Part shown: positions 44,734 to 53,519 of the stretch, piece by piece | Position numbering within the stretch: position 1 is the first letter of the stretch | How the letters are laid out: the number at the start of each line of letters is the position of its first letter | Origin: Marivirga aurantiaca | Lineage (GTDB): Bacteria > Bacteroidota > Bacteroidia > Cytophagales > Cyclobacteriaceae | Reading direction: 5' to 3' | Assembly (NCBI RefSeq): GCF_016679925.1 | Contig: NZ_JAEQBW010000006.1 | Span: forward strand, 186,001 to 250,000 | DNA: 64,000 bases | The notes under the pieces: model-generated | What the model was told of the DNA's origin: nothing | What the model saw: only the letters and a program-made list of their open reading frames with translations | The model's database searches: none | Program-made: the position numbers and the translations under genes

Positions 44734-45066
44734 ATGGCTCATAATCAGGAATTACTTCAAAAATTAGGTGCATGCGCAGCAGCATGTGAAATGTGTGCAG
44801 ACGCTTGTCTGGGCGAAGACGACATCAAAAAGATGGTAAGGTGTATAAGACTGGATAGAGATTGTGCAAAAATTTGCTATACTACAGCCAGTTTTGTAGC
44901 CTCACATTCCGAGCATACAGAACGTTTGATAAAAGAATGTGAGGAGCTTTGCAGAATGTGTGCAGAAGAATGTGAACAACATGAAATGGATCATTGTCGT
45001 GAATGCGCCAAAGCTTGTCGGGAATGTGAGGAAGCTTGCAAAAGTTTCTCAGGAGTAGGAGTATAA
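44734..45066 (+). CDS. Four-helix-bundle copper-binding protein (Csp-like)
   Basis: 110 residues with 16 cysteines, mostly as CxxxC or CxxC pairs on helices (CAAACEMCADAC, ECEELCRMC, HCRECAKAC). It matches the four-helix copper-storage family (Csp), which buries many Cu(I) ions along the bundle core. It has no signal peptide and would be cytosolic, like Csp3. AAGGAGG lies about 70 bp upstream, too far to be a start-deciding site. It stands alone and ends in a strong terminator. The 310 bp upstream hold R1-d and no gene. Confidence 0.85.
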   Translation: MAHNQELLQKLGACAAACEMCADACLGEDDIKKMVRCIRLDRDCAKICYTTASFVASHSEHTERLIKECEELCRMCAEECEQHEMDHCRECAKACRECEEACKSFSGVGV

Positions 45067-45087
45067 ACTTTCCAAGGGTATAAAAAA

Positions 45088-45135
45088 GCAACTGACCAGC
45101 TGGTATTAACTCAGCCTGTGTCAGTTGCTTTTTTT
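45088..45135 (+). terminator. Intrinsic terminator of the Csp-like gene
   Basis: GCAACTGAC (45088-45096) and GTCAGTTGC (45120-45128) form a 9-bp stem with a 23-nt loop, then seven T. Confidence 0.9.
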
Positions 45136-45368
45136 ATGAATAAGATTCTGGATTCCTGTTGAGGAGAATAGACTTGAAAAATCATTTGGAAAGGAATATC
45201 TGAAATATAAAAAGGTAAGCTGGTGGATTTAATTCCTTCTAAGATAATGTGTACTTGTAGAATAAGTGAATTGTTTATCTTCTTAGATAGAAGATTAAGT
45301 ATTCGAATATGTTCTTCTCAGCCCCGTTGCAGGTCTTGTACCGGATTATTAACTTATAAAAGTTTTGA

Positions 45369-45755
45369 ATGATCAAAAATGACACTTACCGAAAGATTAT
45401 AGAAAACTATATCCAGGCATATAACAGGTTTGATATTGAAAAGATGCTTATTGATATGCATGATGGGATAGTATTTGAGAACATTTCTAATGGTGAAGTC
45501 AATTTATCCACTGCCGGTATTGTAGCGTTTAAAGAACAAGCTGAGAAAGCAAAGGGAATATTTAAGGAAAGAAAGCAAAAAATTACAGATTTTCATTTTT
45601 ATAATGATCAAGTTAATGTGGACATTGACTATAATGGCATATTAGCCGTAGATCTCATAAACGACTTAAAATCAGGAGATAGGATTGAGCTGAAGGGCCA
45701 GTCAGCTTTTAAGTTTAAAGACAATAAAATTATTGAGATAAAGGACATTAGCTAA
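45369..45755 (+). CDS. NTF2-like (SnoaL-type) protein
   Basis: 128 residues. An NTF2-fold pattern: YRKIIENYIQAYNRFDIEKMLIDMHDGIVFENIS, then a beta-rich second half ending FKFKDNKIIEIKDIS. Such proteins include small isomerases and stress-linked binding proteins. It is 43 bp before the VOC family gene on the same strand and may be cotranscribed with it. Substrate is unknown. Confidence 0.75.
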   Translation: MIKNDTYRKIIENYIQAYNRFDIEKMLIDMHDGIVFENISNGEVNLSTAGIVAFKEQAEKAKGIFKERKQKITDFHFYNDQVNVDIDYNGILAVDLINDLKSGDRIELKGQSAFKFKDNKIIEIKDIS

Positions 45756-45798
45756 AAATTGGCTTGAATGTAATTTTAGGATAAGTAAAAGTAAAAAA

Positions 45799-46176
45799 AT
45801 GAATGCCAAAGAAATAACTATACGTAGAATTGTTCCAAATATTTATTCTGACAATCTAGAAGCAAGCAAAGCATTTTATGTGAACTTTTTACAAATGGAT
45901 TTGATGATGGATCTCGGATGGGTTTTAACATTTGCATCCGGGGAAAACCCTACAGCTCAAATAAGTATTTTCAAAAATGAAGGAGCTGAAAAGCCAGATA
46001 ATAAATCAATTTTTCTCTCTATTGAAGTGTCTGATGTTGATAAAATGTATGAGAGAGCGGAAAAAATGGATTGTGATATAGTTTATAAACTAACAGATGA
46101 AGACTGGGGCGTAAGGCGTTTCTTTGTGAAAGACCCTAACGGAGTTACAATTAATCTATTAACACACAAAAATTAA
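45799..46176 (+). CDS. VOC (glyoxalase/bleomycin resistance) family protein
   Basis: 125 residues forming one VOC unit of two beta-alpha-beta-beta-beta repeats: RIVPNIYSDNLEASKAFYVNFLQMDL and GVRRFFVKDPNGVTINLLTH. The Glu/His metal ligands are not all conserved (there is no clear His in the first strand), so it may be a non-metal binder. It resembles bleomycin-resistance-type proteins; substrate unknown. Confidence 0.78.
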   Translation: MNAKEITIRRIVPNIYSDNLEASKAFYVNFLQMDLMMDLGWVLTFASGENPTAQISIFKNEGAEKPDNKSIFLSIEVSDVDKMYERAEKMDCDIVYKLTDEDWGVRRFFVKDPNGVTINLLTHKN

Positions 46177-46279
46177 TAGAGTAGCCTACAGTAAAGAGGA
46201 TAGTAGCAATTAGTGAAAGTGTGCAAATGAAGTATGGATACTTATTCCCAACTTCATTTACACCTTTCATAAGATTAAA

Positions 46280-46813
46280 TCAATATTTTATTTCATAAGT
46301 CAAAATTTGAAGTCCATAATCATATTTTTTACCTTCTAGTGCTTTTAGTGCATATTTTTTGGAAGAATTTCCAAACAGACGCACTCCATTCCCCAACAGC
46401 AGAGGATTTAATTTAATTTTAAGAATATCAATCAATTCTGCTTCCAGCAACCAGCCTGCAAAATCTCCACCACCACAAAGATAAATATCTGTCCCTTTTA
46501 CCTTTTTGAGCTCCTTAATGAGTTCAATATCCGGCTTACAAACGCTGACTTTCTCATCAGGATTATCAAGCACCAACTGACTTGAAAATATATAATGATT
46601 CATCTGTGGATAAGGCGCTTGCCCTGGTTTTAACCCAAATTGATAACCAGCTTCATAAGTTTTTCTTCCCATGATTACTGTATCAAATGATTTCAGATCG
46701 TTGATATATTGATTTACTCCACTTCCTTCGAACAGGAAGCCACTTACATCACCATCTTGTCCTGAAATAAATCCATCGACAGATGTAGCTATATAATAGA
46801 TAATCTTTCTCAT
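46280..46813 (-). CDS. Dihydrofolate reductase-like (RibD C-terminal) protein
   Basis: 177 residues. The RibD_C/DHFR-like fold shows IYYIATSVDGFISGQDGDV, VIMGRKTYEAG, and DIYLCGGGDFAGWLLEAELID. It probably uses NADPH to reduce a small substrate; the true dihydrofolate or riboflavin activity is unproven. It is monocistronic, with a small HMA-like gene after a 97-bp gap upstream. Confidence 0.8.
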   Translation of the reverse strand: MRKIIYYIATSVDGFISGQDGDVSGFLFEGSGVNQYINDLKSFDTVIMGRKTYEAGYQFGLKPGQAPYPQMNHYIFSSQLVLDNPDEKVSVCKPDIELIKELKKVKGTDIYLCGGGDFAGWLLEAELIDILKIKLNPLLLGNGVRLFGNSSKKYALKALEGKKYDYGLQILTYEIKY

Positions 46814-46910
46814 TTTAATATTTGGTTTTGTGTGTAAATAATGTTGTTAGAATCACCTGCGGTATCGAAGCAAAAGGAATACGTTTATTGCCCTTTGAAA
46901 TTGATTTTTT

Positions 46911-47138
46911 TCAATCATCCAGTTCTTCAATGAAAAATCCTTCAGCTTTTATAATAGCCTGAATTTGATCAGAATGTCCTTTTGTAGATTCTATACGAAG
47001 GATTCTGTCACAATCTTCCAGATCGAAATTCCAGTTACCTCCATCACCTGTAAGGCTGTTTAACAAGTGAGAGAGCCTATTTATCTCGTAAGCATTTCTA
47101 ACAGATGTTCGAAATACGTGTATGTGATTTTTTTCCAT
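46911..47138 (-). CDS. Small HMA-like (heavy-metal-associated fold) protein
   Basis: 75 residues. The length and order (HVFRTSVRNAYEINRLSHLLN, GGNWNFDLEDCDRILRIES, IIKAEGFFIEELDD) resemble the ferredoxin-like HMA fold. The usual CxxC is absent, so metal binding is doubtful; this is a common small conserved protein in Bacteroidota. Confidence 0.6.
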   Translation of the reverse strand: MEKNHIHVFRTSVRNAYEINRLSHLLNSLTGDGGNWNFDLEDCDRILRIESTKGHSDQIQAIIKAEGFFIEELDD

Positions 47139-47631
47139 GGGAAATCAATGTTAATAGAATGATAGATTTGATTTCAAGCAGTACATGCTTGATGAATAGG
47201 AGGATAATCGTTAAAATGCTCATGATTCCGATTATTTAAAGCCCCAAAGCAACTTGATGCAAGTTTTTTGATGCTAGTGTTGAATAATAGATTTAATGAA
47301 ATATTTGATTATCCGGAAGAGAATAATCAATTCGCCTTAAAGAGTAAAAGGCTATGTGTTCCTTATAGAGAGATGAAAAACTTCATAATAAACCAAAAGT
47401 AAAACAGGGTATTCAGTTTTCCAAAAATATGAGTAAAAAAATATTTCAATGGTTTGGTTGAAATGAAATCATTAAGAATCAATACCTTAACTTAATAGTA
47501 AGACAGTAATTGAGAATGTAATATCTAACACTTCATAAAAGATGAGCATACTCTTCAGTATCCTCATCTAAAGCTAATATCGATTAAATTCTCAGTGAGA
47601 TTTTGCCTAAGCACTTGTTGTCAATCTTCAA
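47139..47631. other. Intergenic region
   Basis: 493 bp without a recognised gene. It contains CTTAACTTAATAG (47486-47498), a 13-bp match to a MITE-like arm, possibly a solo end, but it may be chance. No promoter was identified. Confidence 0.3.
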
Positions 47632-48234
47632 TCATCTTGATTTAACCATTGTTTTTGCTGAATGAGGTTTTTTGATAAATCGATCCAGTAGCCCATTCCA
47701 GCTATTTCTTGGCTTCTGAAAATTTAGTAGAAGGTGAAGTAAAGCAACTATTATAGCACCGGGAATTAAGTTAATTACTAACCAGCTAAAGGCAGAATAA
47801 GAAGCAACCTCTTCAAAGCCATTTACAATCACTACGCTACCAGCTTCCAGCCTGATTTTTAGCACCAGGAAAACAGAGATGGTGGCAAAGTGGAAGCCAT
47901 TGACAAAAAGATGCAATATGTATTCCCAGCGAGGCAAACCTCCCATCCACAACCTGCTATTTTCTTCCGAATAGGCATCTATTCCCACGGTAATTATATC
48001 TATAAACACTAATAGTAGTCCGAAATAAAAATATTCAGGACTGCTAGATATAAATACAAAGTATAGTATTGCCGGAAATAAAATTGCTCTTAATGTATGG
48101 GTAATATGCTCCGTTTTACTTTGTCTGTAATTAGGTAAGCGATATTTCATGAGGTGTAAATACAAACCATCATAAGTTGCCAGTATAGCAAATGCGACAA
48201 GCAAAATGCTGGATATAATAAATCCAATTTCCAT
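47632..48234 (-). CDS. Membrane protein of unknown function (ArsM operon)
   Basis: 200 residues from the ATG complementary to 48232-48234. Five or so membrane helices are visible (6-28, 50-67, 72-90, 105-127, 145-167), and the end is basic. It is the last gene of the SigZ-ArsM-membrane protein run (56-bp gap). The function is unknown; a link to arsenic or metalloid handling is only inferred from position. Confidence 0.6.
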   Translation of the reverse strand: MEIGFIISSILLVAFAILATYDGLYLHLMKYRLPNYRQSKTEHITHTLRAILFPAILYFVFISSSPEYFYFGLLLVFIDIITVGIDAYSEENSRLWMGGLPRWEYILHLFVNGFHFATISVFLVLKIRLEAGSVVIVNGFEEVASYSAFSWLVINLIPGAIIVALLHLLLNFQKPRNSWNGLLDRFIKKPHSAKTMVKSR

Positions 48235-48290
48235 ATTCAATTAATTTTAGTTGTTTGTAAGAATTATAGCAGCTCTTTTATGGTAGCCGA

Positions 48291-49079
48291 TCAGAATTTC
48301 TCCGCATACACATTAATGCTGGAAACAGAGAAAGGAATGGCCTTAAAATCTTCCTTTTCTTCAGCTGTTAAATATTTGTTCAGCAAGGCTTCCGGAATGT
48401 TGAAATGTTTTTCCGATTGAATTTTGATGTTGGAAAAGCCAGCCGTTTCTATTGCCATGAGATAGTCTTCCTTGTTAATGGCACCGGATATGCAGGCAGA
48501 ATACAATAATTCTGACTTTTTCACTTGTTCGGGGAGTTGTCCTTCAATGACTATATCCGATATGCTGAAATGCCCTCCGGGTTTCAGTACACGAAAAACC
48601 TCAGAATAGGCTTTCTCTTTGTTGGGAACCAAATTCATCACACAATTACTAATGGCTACATCTATGCTGTTGTTGCTTAAAGGTATGTTTTCAATGTCCC
48701 CCAATAGGAAACTTACATTTCTAGCGTCAATTTTTTCTTTGTTGATATTAGCCTTTGCAACCATGGCTTCTGTCATATCTATTCCTATCACCTTGCCTGT
48801 TTCCCCCACTATTTTGCTGGCAACAAATGCATCATTCCCAGCCCCGGATCCTAAATCCAATACTGTGTCTCCCTCTTTAATCAATGCTAATTCAGTCGGG
48901 ATACCACAGCCCAGGCCAAAATCTGCTTCCTGCATATAACCTTGTACCTTGGAATAATCTTCCTTAAATAAGTTGGCATCTACCTCATTGCCACAACATG
49001 AGCCTTGTAAGGATAAATTACCGTTATTGACTGTTTCTGTATAAATCTTTTTTACACTTTCTTTTATTGGATCAGACAT
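48291..49079 (-). CDS. arsM: Arsenite S-adenosylmethyltransferase (ArsM-like)
   Basis: 262 residues. A SAM domain with LDLGSGAGND (74-83), and ArsM-type cysteines: Cys28-Cys29 in GSCCGNE, Cys58 in GLGCGIP, Cys146 in SNCVMNL and Cys196 in YSACISGA. The enzyme methylates As(III), making volatile or less toxic forms. It lies between sigma-Z and a membrane protein gene, with gaps of 80 and 56 bp; it is likely controlled by the sigma factor or cotranscribed with it. No arsR or arsB is near. Confidence 0.88.
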   Translation of the reverse strand: MSDPIKESVKKIYTETVNNGNLSLQGSCCGNEVDANLFKEDYSKVQGYMQEADFGLGCGIPTELALIKEGDTVLDLGSGAGNDAFVASKIVGETGKVIGIDMTEAMVAKANINKEKIDARNVSFLLGDIENIPLSNNSIDVAISNCVMNLVPNKEKAYSEVFRVLKPGGHFSISDIVIEGQLPEQVKKSELLYSACISGAINKEDYLMAIETAGFSNIKIQSEKHFNIPEALLNKYLTAEEKEDFKAIPFSVSSINVYAEKF

Positions 49080-49159
49080 GCTTTCTACTTTTTAGTTTAT
49101 CAATAATTTCAGCATGTAGACGCATGATCATTTAATAAGACGCAAAATTTTTTTAGACT

Positions 49160-49732
49160 TTACTCAAATTTGTAGATAAAAGGCTTTCTGCGATAGTCAA
49201 TAACGTTTCCATATACATCAGTTTTTATTTCGCAGCACTTGAGTACTATCTCTTTTAGCATTTCCCTGCCACGCTGAACACGTGACTTAGTAGCCGGATA
49301 GGAAATATTCAGAGCTTTTGCTACTTCCTTTTGTGACAGACCTTTAATTTCGGTAAGCAGGAGTACTTCTCTATATTTTTCAGGAAGCATTAATATTAAA
49401 GGAAGAACGCATTTTGAGAATTCCTGCATTGTTTTTTCAGCCTCATTCTGTTCACAGTTGTTTTCTTTGTCCTCTACCGCTGTTAAATCATCATAATTTT
49501 CCTTTTTAACTTTGCGGAAATGATCTACAATTATATTTCGAGTAATTTGAAATATCCAGGAACTGAATTTGTCGTCAGATTTTAGATTACCAATATTTTG
49601 TTCCACTCGGATAAAAACTTCCTGCAGGATATCTTTTGCTATTTCCTTGTCATGAACTTTGCTGAGTATAAAATTCTCCAATCGTTCATTGAGCTCCAGC
49701 CAGTTTTTTATTATATCATTTTCCTTTTCCAT
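49160..49732 (-). CDS. ECF-type RNA polymerase sigma factor (SigZ-like)
   Basis: 190 residues from the ATG complementary to 49730-49732 (a GTG two codons upstream is possible). Region 2 (FILSKVHDKEIAKDILQEVFIRVEQNI, FSSWIFQITRNIIVDHFRK) and region 4 (LPEKYREVLLLTEIKGLSQKEVAKALNISYPATKSRVQRGREML) are intact. The cysteines near the end (LKCCEIKTDVYGN) and the sequence resemble SigZ. No anti-sigma factor is adjacent; the direct neighbour is arsM. Confidence 0.82.
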   Translation of the reverse strand: MEKENDIIKNWLELNERLENFILSKVHDKEIAKDILQEVFIRVEQNIGNLKSDDKFSSWIFQITRNIIVDHFRKVKKENYDDLTAVEDKENNCEQNEAEKTMQEFSKCVLPLILMLPEKYREVLLLTEIKGLSQKEVAKALNISYPATKSRVQRGREMLKEIVLKCCEIKTDVYGNVIDYRRKPFIYKFE

Positions 49733-49853
49733 AAACACATAAATTACCCTAAATACTATAGACGAAGAATTATAGAAAAGGACGCAAATTTATTTATCCA
49801 GCTGATTTTGAAGTGTTAAAAATTCAAATATAATTAGTTTTCTCATCTTTACT

Positions 49854-50360
49854 TTAGTTGTTTTTCGACTTTAAAATTTCCTTCATCTGCTGTAAATGAC
49901 GCTCCGTATGCACAGCATTAAAGCCAACCCATTCCAGCCGGGTAAAAGGACCATACTCCGGAATTTCAAAATCCAGGCATAACATAGTTAAATCCTGATG
50001 TTTAATGACTTCTTTTTGCTCATTGATCCGCTCCTTTAATTTTGTAATTAAATCCTCTTTTTCAATGGGCGTCTCTTCTGGAATTATCTCCTTTGGTGAA
50101 TCCATTTTGATGTTAAAATTTAGAAATAGCTTTTCAACCTCATCTAATTTCTCATCAGGAGCACGGTCAATGTTTTTTACATGACCATTTAAAACAGCTG
50201 AAATTTCATAAGATTTATAAAGGTGCTCTCCAATTTGAGCCAAAGACCATTTCCCCAATTTAGGAGCTTCGTTTAGTTCACTTTCGCTTAATGAAGATAA
50301 TAATCTAATCAGCTCCGAAGTAACACTATCAAATTTCTTTAATATCTCCTTATTTTCCAT
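49854..50360 (-). CDS. DinB superfamily protein
   Basis: 168 residues. The four-helix DinB fold shows GKWSLAQIGEHLYKSYE near 60 (His in GEHLY), and a late His pair in NAVHTERHLQQMKEIL, which would be the metal ligands. DinB proteins are stress-induced metal-dependent transferases of unclear substrate. It is separated from the sigma gene by 121 bp, with its own promoter likely. Confidence 0.8.
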   Translation of the reverse strand: MENKEILKKFDSVTSELIRLLSSLSESELNEAPKLGKWSLAQIGEHLYKSYEISAVLNGHVKNIDRAPDEKLDEVEKLFLNFNIKMDSPKEIIPEETPIEKEDLITKLKERINEQKEVIKHQDLTMLCLDFEIPEYGPFTRLEWVGFNAVHTERHLQQMKEILKSKNN

Positions 50361-50522
50361 TCTTGCTGCGTTTATTGATGTTTTACAAATATCTGTAAAT
50401 TATGATGCAACTAGCTGGTGTAAGAACGACACATTTAGGGGAGATTACGACAAGAGCCTTTATCCGAAAATATTAGAGCATCTTTCTTTTTTTCCATATT
50501 TTACACATCTTTGACTATTGAA

Positions 50523-51193
50523 ATGAGAAAAATATCTACAATTATCCTTCTAATAACCTCTTTGGCTGGTTTGCAATATTCCTGTTCCACTACACGACAG
50601 AAAACATCAAAGCCTGGTACACTTTCAGCGATTGATACGCTTGCTTTTTTAACTCCTCAGATTGTAATTGAATCGCAAAACAGCCATTCTGTTAAAATTG
50701 AAGAAGATTTATCAATGGAGATAAGAGAAGATGTGAGGGAAATTATTTCTGCCACTTTAAGGAAAAAGTATCAGCTATTACCGGAGCCGCTGCAAATAAC
50801 TGAGTTCGATAATCAAAAGATAACCCATTTTTTTGAAAACTCGATGCTGCTGAGGACTCGGTCGATCAGGTGGAACTCCCTTCATTTTTAAATGACTTTA
50901 CTCAACAATCAAAGAATCGTTATATTTTAGCAACATTCATTCATGGATTCTATAATTCTGAATATAAGCCAAATCATTCTATTAATAAGGTACTAATGAC
51001 GGGTACTATTAATTTAAACGAAGCTCCTAAAAAAGAGATGTTTGTAAGGATAGTAGTTGCAGATAGAGAAACCAACAATATAATATTTCATAGTGCGGAG
51101 CAAACTCGTCAAATTGATCCACGAATACCGGAACAAATAGAAACTATGGTGAAAAAAATGATCCGGCCACTATATTACAAGAATGTTTATTGA
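50523..51193 (+). pseudogene. Lipoprotein gene broken by a frameshift
   Basis: The first part (from ATG 50523) gives a lipoprotein signal (Cys21, LQYSCSTT) and reads to FFEN. The second part resumes in the -1 frame as DAAEDSVDQVELPSFLNDF, which fits on directly, and continues to YYKNVY at 51193. Adding one A to the run AAAA at 50836-50839 would join the two frames, giving a protein of about 223 residues. Both parts appear intact, so this is a recent mutation, a sequencing error in an A-run, or, less likely, programmed frameshifting. Function is unknown. Confidence 0.7.
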
Positions 51194-51281
51194 CTTTAAA
51201 ATCCCCATTCTTCCATTTTATTCATTTTGTTTTAGCTCCACAATCCCGCATCTTTACATTCGGTTTACATAATTGCTTATA

Positions 51282-51923
51282 ATGGATTCACATAAAATAA
51301 AAATGATCCTTTTCGATTTAGGTGGAGTCATCATCAACTTGCATACTGAAAGAACCATTGAGGCGCTGGCTGGTTTGTCCAAATCTTCTGTGGAAGAGGT
51401 TCGGGAAGCTTATGAAAATGCAGAATATTTCAAAATCCTTGAAAAGGGATTGATATCAGAGACTGATTTTAGAAATGAACTGAGAAAGGACTTAAAATTA
51501 AGTGCAACAGATAGTCAAATAGACAAAGCCTGGAGTGCTATGCTAGGCACAATACCTGAGGAAAGGATTGAACAAATTAAGGAACTGAGCGAAAATTTTG
51601 ATTGTGTGATCTTAAGTAACACCAATGCCATCCACGAACGTGCTTTCCATGAAATTTTAAGTCAATCGACTAGTTATACCCATTTAAATGATATATTTCA
51701 TCATGTACATTTCTCTCATGACCTTAATATGCGTAAACCTGATATAGAAATTTATCATAAAGTACTGGATATACATCAGACAGAACCACAGCAAGTTATA
51801 TTTTTGGAAGATACGGAGCACAATTTGACCATGGCAGCGCAAGCTGGAATACATACCTTGCACATTCCGCGGAATGAGGGTTTTTACGCATTACTCTCTG
51901 ACAAGTTAAAACAGATTAAATAG
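51282..51923 (+). CDS. HAD-superfamily phosphatase (YihX-like)
   Basis: 213 residues from the ATG at 51282. HAD motifs: LFDLGGVIINL (motif I; the second Asp is replaced by Gly as in the DxGGV-type group), ILSNTNAIH (motif II), RKPD (motif III) and IFLEDTEHNL (motif IV). Sugar-phosphate phosphatases such as YihX use the same text, so the substrate may be a hexose phosphate. The gene is monocistronic. Confidence 0.82.
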   Translation: MDSHKIKMILFDLGGVIINLHTERTIEALAGLSKSSVEEVREAYENAEYFKILEKGLISETDFRNELRKDLKLSATDSQIDKAWSAMLGTIPEERIEQIKELSENFDCVILSNTNAIHERAFHEILSQSTSYTHLNDIFHHVHFSHDLNMRKPDIEIYHKVLDIHQTEPQQVIFLEDTEHNLTMAAQAGIHTLHIPRNEGFYALLSDKLKQIK

Positions 51924-52023
51924 AGCCTATTAGGCAATTATATGAGAATCATTTGTAACTACTTGAAAATAAGAATCAAATGACGAACATTTGTGTAATT
52001 TATTTTTTGAATCTATATAATAT

Positions 52024-53151
52024 ATGATTGAAAAGGACAGTAAGTATTACCTGAAGAAGATTCTTTTATTCGTTGTTACCTTTATTTGTACCACTTTGGC
52101 AGGTGGGGAATGGGCAACTGGTAAATATATTTTTTATTCTCCTGATTATGCATGGGCTGATTTTGCAGCTGGCTTTGCTTATTCAGTCCCATTTTTACTC
52201 ATTCTGGGTGTACATGAATTTGGACATTTCTTCACAGCCAAATATCATAAAGTAGAAGTGACCCTGCCTAATTTTATTCCCGGTTGGTTGGGATTTATGG
52301 GTACTTTTTCATTTGGTACATTTGGGGCATTGATCAGAATTATTGGCCCCATCCGGTCCAGGAAACAATATTTTGACATAGGTATCGCAGGCCCTATTGC
52401 TGGTTTCGTAGTGGCATTGGGAGTACTCTGGTATGGTTTTGCTACTTTGCCCCCACACGAGTATATTTTTCAGGTACATCCTGAATATGAACAGTATGGC
52501 TTGGATTATGCGGATCATGTATACAATGATCCAGAACAGGAATCTATTGTATTAGGAAATAACATCCTTTTCTGGCTCTTTGAGGAGTATGTGGCAGATC
52601 CGGAAAGGTTGCCCAACCATAGGGAAATCATGCATTATCCCATACTCTTAGCAGGATTCTTATCACTGTTTTTTACCGCACTTAATTTATTGCCTATTGG
52701 TCAGTTGGATGGAGGGCACATTATTTATGGAATTTTTGGGGCCAAAAAGCATCAATGGATAGCTACGACTTTATATTTCCTGTTGGCTTATGTAGCTGGT
52801 TTGGGTTTGATAACAGTGGAAACCTCCCTGGATTCGCTTCCCTGGACCTCCATACTATATGTGGGATTTCTGTTTATTTGCTTTAAAGGATTAAATTATA
52901 GTTTTAAAACTACCATCATTCTGGCTTTAAGCGTATTTGTGGCCCAATATTTAACAAGTATCATATCCAGGGATTTTAGTGGTTTTCAGGGCTATTTATT
53001 ATTTGTTTTCATTTTGGGCAGATTTATTGGCGTAAAACACCCTGTGACAGCTGACGAAACCCCACTAAGTACCCAAAGAAAAGTACTTGGCTGGATTGCC
53101 CTGCTAATTTTTGTTTTATGCTTTAGCTTTAATCCTTTTGTCATAGAATAA
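52024..53151 (+). CDS. Site-2 protease family membrane metalloprotease (M50)
   Basis: 375 residues with about eight membrane helices. The zinc motif HEFGH (64-68) and the second ligand region NLLPIGQLDGGH (about 219-230) place it in the S2P family. Such enzymes cleave membrane-bound substrates within the bilayer, for example anti-sigma factors. The intervening loop is long (about 135-185) and differs from RseP because no PDZ domain is visible. No dedicated sigma factor is near. It stands alone. Confidence 0.85.
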   Translation: MIEKDSKYYLKKILLFVVTFICTTLAGGEWATGKYIFYSPDYAWADFAAGFAYSVPFLLILGVHEFGHFFTAKYHKVEVTLPNFIPGWLGFMGTFSFGTFGALIRIIGPIRSRKQYFDIGIAGPIAGFVVALGVLWYGFATLPPHEYIFQVHPEYEQYGLDYADHVYNDPEQESIVLGNNILFWLFEEYVADPERLPNHREIMHYPILLAGFLSLFFTALNLLPIGQLDGGHIIYGIFGAKKHQWIATTLYFLLAYVAGLGLITVETSLDSLPWTSILYVGFLFICFKGLNYSFKTTIILALSVFVAQYLTSIISRDFSGFQGYLLFVFILGRFIGVKHPVTADETPLSTQRKVLGWIALLIFVLCFSFNPFVIE

Positions 53152-53172
53152 AATCCGGCAGTTGTTTAATTT

Positions 53173-53194
53173 TAAAGCTTAACTTAGCGACAGT
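53173..53194. mobile_element. MITE-like element M6, solo end fragment
   Basis: AAAGCTTAACTTAGCGACAGTG matches the right arm of M2 (CTTAACTTAACGACATTG) with two changes. No left arm or target duplication was found, so it is a relic. Confidence 0.5.
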
Positions 53195-53199
53195 GCACG

Positions 53200-53345
53200 T
53201 ACAATAGTCCTGAAAGGGCTTCATCAACAGCGGAGTGTGTAGCACTCTGCAATTATTGTAGTGATTGAATTAAGCCCTGAAAGGGTGTTATCTCCATTAG
53301 CACATTTAATCCCTCTGCCGTGGTTCGTGTCTCACGAACCACTGA
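53200..53345. repeat. Composite palindromic repeat with R3 hairpin
   Basis: It contains CCTGAAAGGG (twice, near 53210 and 53276), GCGGAGTG-TGTAG-CACTCTGC (53230-53250) and the perfect R3 hairpin GTGGTTCGTG-TCT-CACGAACCAC at 53320-53342. No ORF is present. The remaining bases to 53519 contain a gldA promoter candidate. Confidence 0.7.
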
Positions 53346-53472
53346 ATTTTTCGCACTGTTTTCCGTTCATCCTCCCTATAGTCTGTGATTCATAGATCAC
53401 TACTAAGACCACAAGTTAAAATTCCAATTCTCTAAATCCATATTCATCCATCAGCTTCTCCAATACTTTTAT

Positions 53473-53480
53473 TACTTTTG
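53473..53480 (+). promoter_or_regulatory. Candidate -7 box for gldA
   Basis: TACTTTTG matches TAnnTTTG and lies 39 bp before the gldA start. No -33 TTTG at the right distance was found, so support is partial. Confidence 0.4.
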
Positions 53481-53519
53481 CGTTAGTTAGAAAATTGTAC
53501 CTGAACATATATTATATAC

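Noticed and set aside
50830-50845. Programmed -1 frameshift at the run of seven T
   Set aside because: Slipping at the T-run meets TGA at once in the -1 frame; the shift must occur at the following A-run, where no classic slippery heptamer is seen.
53320-53342. GGTTCGTG...CACGAACC as a tRNA T-arm
   Set aside because: There is no acceptor, D or anticodon arm around it, and it recurs elsewhere as a stand-alone hairpin.
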